A stretch of 64,000 nt of DNA from Planctomycetales bacterium (GTDB lineage Bacteria > Planctomycetota > Planctomycetia > Planctomycetales > Planctomycetaceae): NCBI GenBank assembly GCA_028285345.1, contig JANQPT010000044.1, positions 186,001 through 250,000 of the forward strand, written 5' to 3'. The first letter of the stretch is position 1, and every line of letters starts with the position of its first letter. The notes under the pieces were generated by a model. That model did no database searches and had not been told where the DNA came from. It saw only the letters and a list, made by a program, of their open reading frames with translations. Shown here one piece after another: positions 29,274 through 37,850 of the stretch. A program made the translations under genes and the position numbers.

Positions 29274-29561
29274 GAGTTTCTTCTCGCTCGCAGACTTAAG
29301 TGCTTTTTGCCTATTAACTTGCGTGGCCTGCGCAGTTCGCAGCGACCTTAGCGGTCCGCGAACCCCGTGCGGGAAGGGAGAGCGTCAACTACTGCCCTCG
29401 TCTGATGAATCATCGACCCACTGATGAAACCAAATTCGTGCGGCCAGTATATCGGAAGACTAAGCGTTGAGGCAACTGGCGTCTGGTGCGTGTCACGATC
29501 GCCCCGCGAGGGCGGCAGTTGATAGGAGCGGGGAGAGCGTCACGGATTCAGCGGCGGGCGC
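29274..29561. other. Divergent promoter region between KAS homologue and rpmF cluster
   Basis: No gene is supported here. The segment separates the divergent ketoacyl-synthase homologue from the promoter of rpmF. Confidence 0.35.
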
Positions 29562-29591
29562 TTGACATGCCAAACGAGCAACGCCTAAGAT
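29562..29591 (+). promoter_or_regulatory. Sigma-70-type promoter for rpmF-plsX cluster
   Basis: A perfect TTGACA is followed 18 bases later by TAAGAT. It lies 120 bases before the rpmF ATG and is the best promoter match in the window. Confidence 0.65.
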
Positions 29592-29710
29592 GAGCGTTCT
29601 TTTGAAAAACCGTCGGCAACAGGTCGCTTCTCCCCAAATTCAATCATTGGTGCAGTCGCGGTCCGATTGTTGCAAGTCATCGCACCATATACTGTTACGG
29701 CATATTACCC

Positions 29711-29884
29711 ATGGCAGTCCCCAAAAAGAAACAGTCGCACTCGCGGTCGGCAAAACGGCGAAGCCACAATGCCGTGAAACCAAGACAAATCGCTTATTGC
29801 GCGCAGTGCGGTACGGCGACGAAGAGCCACGCAGTCTGCCCAAACTGCGGCTATTATCATGGCCGAACCCTTGTTGAAACGTAA
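29711..29884 (+). CDS. rpmF: Ribosomal protein L32
   Basis: A 57-residue frame encodes MAVPKKKQSHSRSAKRR, the standard L32 start. A four-cysteine zinc ribbon follows (CAQC...CPNC), and the end is YYHGRTLVET. L32 is a small component of the 50S subunit. The gene precedes plsX, the common bacterial order that links ribosome and lipid synthesis. The ribosome-binding site is weak. The gene is short and easily missed in automated calls. Confidence 0.95.
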   Translation: MAVPKKKQSHSRSAKRRSHNAVKPRQIAYCAQCGTATKSHAVCPNCGYYHGRTLVET

Positions 29885-30224
29885 TTCCAATTCCTCGGTC
29901 TGTGACGCAGCGTCGTCATGTTCGATGGCGGACCGCGGTTGGCCGATTTCATTTCGTTGAGCTGAATCGCCGACTCAATCCGGGCGTCGACCTGCGGTTC
30001 GTCCGGCTTGTCTTCTGCGCTGAATCAAAGTCTAATTTGAGTCATTCTACGCTCGCAGCGTTATATGGCCGGCAGCATTCACGACTCAACGATGACGTGT
30101 CGGCTCCCCGTTGTTGCTGAAGTCCGTTTCAAGATATCAAGCGTCATCAACAAGTTCCTCCTCGCAACTGCGAATTCGAGATGATCTCGCGGGCGCTCAG
30201 CCGCAGATCCAGCAAGGCAAGACT
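29885..30224. other. Intergenic region between rpmF and plsX
   Basis: About 340 bases without a supported gene. The gap is longer than usual for rpmF-plsX and may hold an additional promoter, though none is clear. Confidence 0.35.
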
Positions 30225-31223
30225 ATGCGTACGGCATTAGACGCAATGGGAGGCGATTACGCCCCGCAACCAAATATCGAAGGCGCCGTTGCCGCACTCA
30301 ATCGCGACCCGCAACTCGAGATTGTTTTGGTGGGGGACGAGACGCAGCTGCGCGAACTGGTCGAACAATCGGGATACTCTGGTGAGCGGATGGAGTTTCG
30401 CCACTCCGAGGGCGTCGTCGGCATGGACGAGAAGCCGACGGACGCGCTGCGCAGCAAACCGAATTGCTCGATCGCCGTCTGCTGGCAGTTGATGGCCAAT
30501 CGCGAGGTCGACGCCGTGGTCAGTGCCGGGCACACCGGCGCGGTCGTTGCCGCCGGACTGCGGACACGATTGTTCTTAAAGGGTGTGAAACGTCCGGGGA
30601 TTGCCGTGGGTATGCCCACGATCAAGGGACGTTCGGTGCTGATGGACGTGGGGGCCAATCCGGCCGCCCGTGCCGAGCACCTTTACCAGTATGCCATCAT
30701 GGGCGATATCTACGCCCGCGACGTTTTGGGAATCGAAGACGCCCGCATCGGCTTGATGAATATCGGCAGTGAGAACGGCAAGGGCAATGATTTGGTGCGG
30801 GAAGCACATCATCTGCTGAGCAGCCGTTTGCTGAAGGATCGCTACATCGGCAACGTCGAGGGACGAGGACTCTATCTGGGCGACGCCGACGTGATCATTT
30901 GCGAAGGGTTCGTCGGCAACGTCGTGCTGAAAGTGAGCGAAGGTGTCGCTCAAATGATGCTGAGTTCGGTTTCCGAGTCGGTCGTCAAGAATTTGTCGTC
31001 CGAACGGGAGCACGCCAACCAGCTGTTGCGAAAGATGAGCCAGCGTTTTGTACACAATGAGTCGGGAGGCGCCCCACTGTTGGGGATCGACGGAATCTGC
31101 ATCATCGGCCACGGCTCGAGCAACTCGAAATCGATTGAGAACGCATTAGTTGTCGCGACGACCTTTCGAGATCGCAAGATCAACTCGCAGATCGTCGAGG
31201 CACTCGAATCGGTGCACGCCTGA
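30225..31223 (+). CDS. plsX: Phosphate acyltransferase PlsX
   Basis: PlsX converts acyl-ACP to acyl-phosphate for phospholipid synthesis. The 332-residue protein starts MRTALDAMGGDYAP, the family signature, and continues with SAGHTGAVVAAG, VGANPAARAEHL and LMNIGSENGKGN. The ATG at 30225 has an AAGG site, and the upstream part of the open frame does not resemble PlsX. Length is normal. fabD follows after 119 bases. Confidence 0.95.
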   Translation: MRTALDAMGGDYAPQPNIEGAVAALNRDPQLEIVLVGDETQLRELVEQSGYSGERMEFRHSEGVVGMDEKPTDALRSKPNCSIAVCWQLMANREVDAVVSAGHTGAVVAAGLRTRLFLKGVKRPGIAVGMPTIKGRSVLMDVGANPAARAEHLYQYAIMGDIYARDVLGIEDARIGLMNIGSENGKGNDLVREAHHLLSSRLLKDRYIGNVEGRGLYLGDADVIICEGFVGNVVLKVSEGVAQMMLSSVSESVVKNLSSEREHANQLLRKMSQRFVHNESGGAPLLGIDGICIIGHGSSNSKSIENALVVATTFRDRKINSQIVEALESVHA

Positions 31224-31342
31224 ACCGTTCGATTGTGAAGTCCCGCCGCTAGTGAACGCTGCCGACGGCGTGCCGTGGTTTGGTGAAGCACTTGAGCCGT
31301 TTGAGACTCCCGCGACTGAGTGCAGCGAGCAAGGATTAAGAC

Positions 31343-32248
31343 GTGAGTAAGACCGCATTTTTGTTTCCCGGCCAAGGCGCTCAGCACGTCGGTATGGGGA
31401 GCCGTCTCGTCGAAGAATATCCGCAGGCCCGCGCGCTGTACGACCAGGCGTCGGAAGTCCTGGGCTTCGATCTGGCAGCGCGATGCTTTCAGGGGCCTCA
31501 AGAGGAACTCGACTCCACGGAAATCAGCCAGCCGGCAATCTTTGTGACGAGCTTGGCTGCCCTGGAGATGCTCCGCGCGGATACTCCGGAGGTCGCGGAG
31601 AGTTGTGCCGTCACCGCCGGACTGAGCCTGGGCGAGTACACGGCGCTGGTATTCGCCGGTGCGCTGTCGTTTGAGGACGGGCTCAAGGTGGTTCAGCAGC
31701 GCGGACGCGCCATGCAGGATGCCTCCGACGCGACATCGTCGGGGATGGTGAGTTTATTGCTTATGGACCGGGAACAGGTCGAGGAGTTGGTGGAGCAAGC
31801 GTCGTCGGCGGGTCAAATTCAGATTGCCAACTACCTTTGCCCCGGCAATATCGCGGTCTCGGGCACAACAGCCGCGTGCGAGCGAATCACAGAGCTGGCC
31901 GAAGCGGCCGGCGGCCGCGCTGTGCGATTGTCAGTTTCCGGGGCGTTTCACACCTCACTGATGCGTCCGGCGGACGAGCGTCTCGCCGAAGCTCTGGCGG
32001 ACGTATCGATCACCGATCCTCGCATCCCGGTGATTTCGAATGTTGACGCTGTATCTCATAACGCGGACGAGATTCGGGACGTCCTTGTCCGGCAAGTCGT
32101 CAGTCCCGTGATGTGGGAAGAGAGTGTGCGGTCGATGCTCGATTCGGGCGTGGATGAGTTTTATGAAATCGGCCCCGGCAAGGTACTCAGGGGACTGCTT
32201 AAACGGATCGCTCGGAAGGTGACCTGCCGGACGGTCAATGACAGTTGA
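31343..32248 (+). CDS. fabD: Malonyl-CoA:ACP transacylase
   Basis: FabD loads malonyl groups from CoA onto ACP. The start is GTG at 31343 with AGGA upstream, and the protein has 301 residues. FLFPGQGAQHVGMG opens the chain. The nucleophile serine lies in GLSLGEYTALV, with Leu where many homologues have His before the serine. The catalytic histidine is in GAFHTSLM. The GPGKVLRGLLKRI ending is typical. It lies between plsX and acpP. Confidence 0.95.
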   Translation: MSKTAFLFPGQGAQHVGMGSRLVEEYPQARALYDQASEVLGFDLAARCFQGPQEELDSTEISQPAIFVTSLAALEMLRADTPEVAESCAVTAGLSLGEYTALVFAGALSFEDGLKVVQQRGRAMQDASDATSSGMVSLLLMDREQVEELVEQASSAGQIQIANYLCPGNIAVSGTTAACERITELAEAAGGRAVRLSVSGAFHTSLMRPADERLAEALADVSITDPRIPVISNVDAVSHNADEIRDVLVRQVVSPVMWEESVRSMLDSGVDEFYEIGPGKVLRGLLKRIARKVTCRTVNDS

Positions 32249-32498
32249 GACGATCGTTTGTCCCAGTTGCTCGTTGGCGATAGCGGCTGAGAATTGACGG
32301 CGAAAACCTGTTTCCGAGAGTCGTCTGAGTTGGGGATTTGATTAAGGTTTACAAGACGGGGCGAGTGCGGTATATCTGCTCTGGCCAGTGTTTGCGGCGT
32401 TTGTTGTGCGTTCTCTGTAGAGTTGACGATTCGAGAATCCGCCGCCGGATTCCAACGTCTCGGGCAATCCGGTTTAGTCTCCCGTGGAGGAAAGTTGC

Positions 32499-32729
32499 GT
32501 GTCTGTCGAAGAAAAGGTGTTTGAAATTGTCAGCGAACATTTAGGGCACCCTCGCGAGGAGATCACTCGCGAGAGCCAGTTCATCGAAGACCTGAAAGCC
32601 GACTCGTTGGACTTGGTGGAATTGGTGATGGAGTTTGAAGAGCAATTCGACGTCACGATTCCCGACGAGGACTACGACAAAATCCAGACCGTCGGCGACG
32701 CCATCGACTACATCGAGGAGCACAAGTAG
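32499..32729 (+). CDS. acpP: Acyl carrier protein
   Basis: ACP carries growing fatty acids on a phosphopantetheine arm. The GTG at 32499 is chosen because a strong GGAGGAAAG site lies just before it; a GTG at 32484 would overlap that site. The 76-residue protein has the attachment serine, Ser36, in [14 protein letters not shown]. It is acidic with the usual four-helix length. fabF starts three bases after its stop, indicating one operon. Confidence 0.95.
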   Translation: MSVEEKVFEIVSEHLGHPREEITRESQFIEDLKADSLDLVELVMEFEEQFDVTIPDEDYDKIQTVGDAIDYIEEHK

Positions 32730-32732
32730 CCG

Positions 32733-33974
32733 ATGCGTAGACGAGTCGCCGTTACCGGCATGTCGGTTGTCACCGCTCTGGGCACGGAAGTGACCGAGTT
32801 CTGGGACAAGCTTTGCGCCGGCAAGAGCGGAATCGGGCGGCTGCGTCGATTCGACGTCTCCAACTTCAAAGTGCAGTTCGGCGGCGAGATCGCCGACTTC
32901 GATCCTGCCGAGGTTGTCTCCAGCCGCGAAGTGAAACGGCTGGACCGGTTCACGCAATTCGCATTGGTCGGCGCTCAAAAGGCGGTTGACCAATCCGGAA
33001 TCGACCTGTCTGCTGGCGATCCTTACCGGCACGGGGTTTTGACCGGCAGCGGGATCGGCGGCCTGCACGAGATCGAACAGCAGCATGTCAAGCTGTTCTA
33101 CCGCGGGCCGGATAAAGTGTCGCCGTTTATGATCCCCAAGCTGATGGTGAACGCGGCCAGCGGAAACATCTCCGTGCGGTTCGGGCTGAAGGGGCCGAAC
33201 AGTGCCGTGGCGACCGCGTGTGCATCCGCGACAAATGCAATCGGGGATGCGTTTAAGCTGATCCAGGACGACCGTGCCGACGTGATGATCACCGGCGGCA
33301 GCGAATCGGCGATCACGCCGATGGGGTTGTCGGGGTTTGCGAGGATGAATGCACTCTCCAAACGAAACGAACAACCCGAAGCGGCGAGTCGTCCATTCGA
33401 TAAAGATCGTGACGGGTTCGTGCTCTCCGAAGGCGCCGGAATTGTCGTCCTTGAAGAGTATGAGCATGCCCGCCGTCGCGGCGCTACCATCTACGCCGAA
33501 GTGATCGGCTACGGGATGAGCGCCGATGCGTCGCATATGACGGCTCCCGATCCCGAAGGAAACGGCGCCGCCCGTGCCATGGCCAGCGCCTTGCGGGACG
33601 CGCGGATTGATGCCGACAAGATTGACTATATCAATGCCCACGGAACCAGTACGCCGCTGGGGGACGTGGCCGAGTCGACGGCAATTAAAACGGTCTTCAA
33701 CTCGCATGCCAAGAGACTGGCGGTCTCCAGTACCAAGAGTCAGTTGGGTCATTTGTTGGGCGCGTCCGGAGGCGTGGAATTCGTCGTCGGTGCGCTCTCA
33801 TTGCATCACCAAGTGATTCCGCCGACGATCAATCTCGACAACGCCGATCCGGACTGCGACTTGGACTACGTCCCCAATGAAGCGCGCGAAGCAAAAGTGG
33901 CCAAGGTGCTCTCCAACAGCTTCGGATTTGGCGGCCACAACGCCTGTTTGATTCTTGGAAAAGGCGAATCGTGA
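32733..33974 (+). CDS. fabF: 3-oxoacyl-ACP synthase II
   Basis: FabF elongates acyl-ACP with malonyl-ACP. The 413-residue protein keeps all catalytic residues: the cysteine in VATACASAT, the first histidine in NAHGTSTPLGD and the second in KSQLGHLLGASG. The glycine-rich SFGFGGHNACLIL ending is normal. The intact site contrasts with the cysteine-less homologue encoded at 27963-29273. It is the last gene of the lipid cluster. Confidence 0.95.
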   Translation: MRRRVAVTGMSVVTALGTEVTEFWDKLCAGKSGIGRLRRFDVSNFKVQFGGEIADFDPAEVVSSREVKRLDRFTQFALVGAQKAVDQSGIDLSAGDPYRHGVLTGSGIGGLHEIEQQHVKLFYRGPDKVSPFMIPKLMVNAASGNISVRFGLKGPNSAVATACASATNAIGDAFKLIQDDRADVMITGGSESAITPMGLSGFARMNALSKRNEQPEAASRPFDKDRDGFVLSEGAGIVVLEEYEHARRRGATIYAEVIGYGMSADASHMTAPDPEGNGAARAMASALRDARIDADKIDYINAHGTSTPLGDVAESTAIKTVFNSHAKRLAVSSTKSQLGHLLGASGGVEFVVGALSLHHQVIPPTINLDNADPDCDLDYVPNEAREAKVAKVLSNSFGFGGHNACLILGKGES

Positions 33975-33991
33975 GTGTTCGCCCCTGGTGC

Positions 33992-34017
33992 ATTTCCCCT
34001 GCATGGGTGGGAAATGT
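33992..34017 (+). terminator. Hairpin after fabF
   Basis: CATTTCCC and GGGAAATG pair around a ten-base loop 17 bases after the fabF stop. There is no T run, so it is a weak candidate for a transcription stop. Confidence 0.3.
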
Positions 34018-34363
34018 CAGGTGTCTCTCGTGCAATGTCTGCTTGATCTAGTGCAGACTCCCGGTCGGTACAGTCCGATTGAGACGGTCACGTGCGTCGC
34101 AACGATTCTCGGCCTACGGCGGTTCGCCGCGAGTTCGCCGTTTCAGCGGTTCTATGGGCTATGCTTTTAAACGGTTTCGGAAAGCTTAGTGATTCCTGCG
34201 CCCTCCGAGACTCGCGTATGAACCTGCAGTCTTTCTGAGACGAGCTGTTCCCCAAAGGTTTTGATCCCGTTGATGGAAAGTCCGCGTCGACCCTCTGCGT
34301 GCAAATGTGACGACCTCGAACTGCCTAGAAACCGAGAGTTCCGCCAACAGGACAGCGCGCTAT
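34018..34363. other. Intergenic region before the HD-GYP gene
   Basis: About 345 bases hold no supported gene and no clear promoter. Confidence 0.35.
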
Positions 34364-35305
34364 GTGGCGATACCGATCGCGACATTGAATCCGTCGTCTG
34401 AGTGTTGGGATCTCAACCTGTTTCAACGGAGCGGGGATGCCAACGAGTTCGTGCTGTATCGCAGCAGCGAATACCCGATCACCGAGGAGGATTTGGAAAA
34501 ACTCCGCGATCGGGGGACGACAAAGCTCTATATTGCCGCCGACGATCAGCAATCTTACCAGGACTACGTACGCGAGAACTTAGGTGAGATGTTGCAGAAC
34601 GAGCAGGTTCCGCCCATTGAACGGCTGTCGGTTCTCAACCAGGTGACGCAAGACAATCTGCGCGAGACATTCGACGAAGGCGAAATGAACGACACGGTCG
34701 AAACCTCGCGGGAGATGGGCCGGCTCACCGCGGACTTCCTGAGCCGGACTGATCTGGTCGCCCAAGACGTGTTCACGATGCTCAACCACGACTTTCACAC
34801 GTTCACCCACTCGGCCAACGTCTGCAGCTACAGCGTGCTGTTGGCTCAGGGACTGGGCGTGAGCGATCGCGACAAGTTAGAGGAGATTGCCACCGGGGCG
34901 CTGTTGCACGACGTGGGCAAGATCGGCATTCCATGGTCTGTCTTGACCAAACCGGATCGGCTGACTCCATCTGAGCGGGAAATGATCCAGAATCATCCGA
35001 CGGTCGGTTTCCGCCGGCTGTGCCGCCGCAAGGAATTGAGTTGGGGGCAGTTGATGATGGTCTATCAACATCATGAACGAATTGACGGAGAGGGCTATCC
35101 GGTTCGAATCGGCGGAGATGAGATTCATCCGTTGGGGCGGTTATGTGCGATCGTCGATGTTTTTGACGCGCTGACCAGCGACCGGCCCTATCATCGGAGA
35201 CGGCATATCAACGAGGTGCTGGAGTACTTAGATCGAGAAGCGGGCCGTGGTTTAGATTCGGGAATGGTAAAATGCTGGATGTCGATCATGTCGAAGAAAT
35301 CCTAA
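34364..35305 (+). CDS. HD-GYP domain protein (c-di-GMP phosphodiesterase type)
   Basis: HD-GYP proteins hydrolyse cyclic di-GMP. Begun at the GTG at 34364 (AGGA eleven bases upstream), the chain has 313 residues. The same frame can open at a GTG at 34307, but those residues look unlike the family. The N-terminal 75 residues resemble the DUF3391-like leader of such proteins. The catalytic part has HTFTHSANV near 144, HDVGKIGIP near 182, HHERIDGEGYP near 240 (standard HHERxDGxGYP) and DVFDALTSDRPYH. All visible metal-binding motifs are intact. The PilZ gene overlaps its end by 34 bases. Confidence 0.88.
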   Translation: MAIPIATLNPSSECWDLNLFQRSGDANEFVLYRSSEYPITEEDLEKLRDRGTTKLYIAADDQQSYQDYVRENLGEMLQNEQVPPIERLSVLNQVTQDNLRETFDEGEMNDTVETSREMGRLTADFLSRTDLVAQDVFTMLNHDFHTFTHSANVCSYSVLLAQGLGVSDRDKLEEIATGALLHDVGKIGIPWSVLTKPDRLTPSEREMIQNHPTVGFRRLCRRKELSWGQLMMVYQHHERIDGEGYPVRIGGDEIHPLGRLCAIVDVFDALTSDRPYHRRRHINEVLEYLDREAGRGLDSGMVKCWMSIMSKKS

Positions 35306-35664
35306 AAGATTCTCAACCCGATCACCGGCTGCTACTGCCGGATTCGTTGAGCGGTTTTCTGGCGAAGCGCGGTCCGATGCCTCCGGTGTCGAACGATCAG
35401 CGCCGTTTTCCACGGTTTTATTACCCGGCGTCAGCGCTGCTGTACGGCGAACAATTGCTGCCGGCGTTTCCCCGAGATATCGGCCGTCCGGTGATCATGA
35501 CCAAAGACATTTCACGGACCGGAGTTTCGCTGCTGCACACGTCCCAACTCTACCCCGGCGAAGTCCTGCGGCTGCAGCTTCCATGCGCCGAGAAAAAGCT
35601 GATCGTCGTTCGTTGTCAGCAACGTGCCGAAGCCTGCTTTGAGGTCGCCGGATTCTTCGTGTAG
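35272..35664 (+). CDS. PilZ domain c-di-GMP receptor
   Basis: The 130-residue protein has both halves of the PilZ c-di-GMP-binding signature: RxxxR as RRFPR (residues 44-48) and DxSxxG as DISRTG (79-84), followed by a beta-barrel-like stretch. The first 40 residues are a separate leader of unknown role. The ATG lies inside the HD-GYP gene (34-base overlap, different frame), so translation is probably coupled. The pair likely forms a turnover enzyme and receptor for the same messenger. Confidence 0.82.
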   Translation: MLDVDHVEEILKDSQPDHRLLLPDSLSGFLAKRGPMPPVSNDQRRFPRFYYPASALLYGEQLLPAFPRDIGRPVIMTKDISRTGVSLLHTSQLYPGEVLRLQLPCAEKKLIVVRCQQRAEACFEVAGFFV

Positions 35665-35762
35665 CAGACGGCTCAATACCGCGACGCTTTTGACGCGCTG
35701 GTCTTCATTCGTCATGATGGGCGTGGAAGTTGACTCCACGAATCATGCATGAGGACCGAATT

Positions 35763-37418
35763 ATGAAGCCGCTGATGAGCTGTGGGCTAAGTCTGTCTCT
35801 GTTGTTGGCCGTCTGCACGGTTGCGCGGGCTGAGGAAAACCTGCTGGGGCATTGGAAACTGTCCGGCGATGCGAAGGATCGTTCCGGCAATCAGCTACAC
35901 GGCCAGCCGCGCGACGTCGATTTTTCCGCCAAGGATGCCGGCAAATTCAACGGCCGGACCAGCCGGATCGAAGTGCCGCTCAGCAACCCGCAGCGACTCG
36001 GGGCGAAGCCGTTTTCGATCGCGTTGTGGGTGAATACCGACGAAAAGCTGGACGATGTCCTGGGCGATTTGGTTTCCCAATACGAACCGCAGTCGCGCAC
36101 GGGGTTTAACTTCGGCATTCACAATAATGCCGGCGTTTGCTCGGCGCAATCGAACTATCGGCAATTGCAATTCGGCATCGATGCGGGCAAGGTCGATTCG
36201 GAGTGGACCGATTGCGGGCGGCCGGGCAACAACATGTTTGTATTCGCCCTTTGCGCGCACAAAGGCGAGTTGTTTGCCGGCACGTTTGAGCATGGTGCGG
36301 ACGAATCGGGACACGTTTACCGCTACGCCGGCGGGCAGGACTGGATCGATTGCGGAAGTCCCGACCGCAGCAACGCGGTGCAAGCGCTGGCGGTCTTCGA
36401 CGGCCATTTGTATGCGGGAACCGGCCGCTATCTATCCCGCGGCTCGGCGCTGCAGGAATCACCCAACGAAACGCCGGGCGGGAAAGTCTATCGTTACGAG
36501 GGCGAAGGGAAATGGGTCGATTGCGGCAAGCTGACGAATCCCGAGACGGGCGACGCGTTCACCGTCGGCGGCATGGCGGTCTACAACGGCCAACTGTACG
36601 CGGGCGTTTCCAAGCATCCAGGCAAGGGGTTGTACCGTTACGAAGGAGGCGACCGCTGGAAGTATCTGGGCAACCCGGGGCATCGATTGACGAATCCTGT
36701 CGTGCATGACGGCAAGATGTATTTCTGCTCGCTCGACGGTGGTGGGGTGGCCCGTTTCGATGGCGAGAATCAATTCACGGACGTCGGCCGCCCTGAGGGG
36801 GTGACGCAGACCTATTCGTTTGCGGTCTATGACGGCGAGTTGTATGCCGCGACCTGGCCCAACGGCGAGGTGTTTCGCTACGGCGGCGGCGATTCATGGA
36901 TCAACTGCGGCCGGCTGGGCGACGAAAAAGAAGTGATGGGCATGGCGGTCTATAACGGCAAACTCTACGGCGGAACGCTGCCGCTGGCGGAGGTCTACCG
37001 TTACGACGGCGGCACGCGTTGGACCCGAACCGGCCAACTCGACACGACGCCCGACGTCAGATATCGCCGCGCATGGTCGATGGCAGTCTTCGACGGCAAA
37101 TTGTATTGCGGCACGCTCCCGTCGGGACATGTCTACTCGCTGGAAGCAGGCAAAAACGTCACCTACGACCACGCCCTACCCGCCGGTTGGGTGCATCTGG
37201 CGGCCGTTCGCGACACGGACCGTTTGCGGTTGTACGTCAACGGCAAGGAAGTTGCGCAATCGACGAAGTTCGACGCGGGCGAATACGACATCAGTAACTC
37301 GCAACCGTTGCGGATTGGTTACGGGGCGGTCGATTCGTTTAACGGTAAGCTGTCCGACGTGCGGTTGTATCGACGGGCGTTGACGGCGGAGGAGATTTCG
37401 AAATTGGCGGAGCGTTGA
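35763..37418 (+). CDS. Exported LamG protein with an inserted seven-repeat propeller
   Basis: The 551-residue protein starts at the ATG at 35763 with GAGGA upstream. Signal peptide: residues 1-24 (LSLSLLLAVCTVARA). Residues about 25-140 form the first half of a LamG/concanavalin-like domain (LLGHWKLSGDAKDRSGN). Residues about 145-460 hold seven repeats of the type DGxLYAGT with a G-x-V-Y-R-Y-x-G-G turn, consistent with a seven-bladed propeller. Residues 470-550 return to LamG (GWVHLAAVRDTDRLRLYVNG and DVRLYRRALTAEEI). The propeller is therefore inserted inside LamG. A surface carbohydrate- or protein-binding role is likely but unproven. Confidence 0.8.
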   Translation: MKPLMSCGLSLSLLLAVCTVARAEENLLGHWKLSGDAKDRSGNQLHGQPRDVDFSAKDAGKFNGRTSRIEVPLSNPQRLGAKPFSIALWVNTDEKLDDVLGDLVSQYEPQSRTGFNFGIHNNAGVCSAQSNYRQLQFGIDAGKVDSEWTDCGRPGNNMFVFALCAHKGELFAGTFEHGADESGHVYRYAGGQDWIDCGSPDRSNAVQALAVFDGHLYAGTGRYLSRGSALQESPNETPGGKVYRYEGEGKWVDCGKLTNPETGDAFTVGGMAVYNGQLYAGVSKHPGKGLYRYEGGDRWKYLGNPGHRLTNPVVHDGKMYFCSLDGGGVARFDGENQFTDVGRPEGVTQTYSFAVYDGELYAATWPNGEVFRYGGGDSWINCGRLGDEKEVMGMAVYNGKLYGGTLPLAEVYRYDGGTRWTRTGQLDTTPDVRYRRAWSMAVFDGKLYCGTLPSGHVYSLEAGKNVTYDHALPAGWVHLAAVRDTDRLRLYVNGKEVAQSTKFDAGEYDISNSQPLRIGYGAVDSFNGKLSDVRLYRRALTAEEISKLAER

Positions 37419-37832
37419 AATTGAACCACGGAGGCACGGAGGTCACGGAGGAAAAAATCGTAGAAGTAGGTCAGGCACGCTCTGACGTGTTAGCCAAAGA
37501 AGGTGCATCACAAAACAGTGTCAGCGCAGGTGTACCATTCAATGCGCCATGCCTGACGCGCTACGGGGAGAATATGCTTTGATGGCGTCAGGCATGGTGC
37601 ACTGAATGGTCGGTGTTTGCAGAATGGGTTTCGCGGTAATCGATTCAAGTGCTCAGCGTTAGAGCGTGCCTGACCTACATGGAATTGGGAAATCCGAATC
37701 CCGAAACAAATTCAAATGACCAAAATCCAAAATGTTTTGGTCATCAAGATTTCGAGTTTTGAATTTGTTTAGGATTTCGAATTTCGTGCTTCGAATTTTT
37801 CTCCGTGACCTCCGTGCCTCCGTGGTTCAATT
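37419..37832. repeat. Nested inverted-repeat element
   Basis: The outer arms at 37419-37456 and 37796-37832 are near-perfect inverted repeats of about 37 bases, built on CCACGGAGGCACGGAG. Inside are a 22-base pair (37466-37487 with 37657-37678, one mismatch), a 26-base pair (37534-37559 with 37585-37610, two mismatches) and an AT-rich pair (37704-37716 with 37758-37770). The element fills the gap between two convergent genes, and no gene lies inside it. Coordinates were read by eye. Confidence 0.85.
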
Positions 37833-37850
37833 ACCACCGGGCGGTACGGC

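Noticed and set aside
32541-33752. 403-residue open frame on the minus strand
   Set aside because: Antisense to acpP and fabF, both certain genes.
37419-37832. CRISPR array
   Set aside because: The repeats are inverted pairs of different sequence, not regular direct repeats with spacers.
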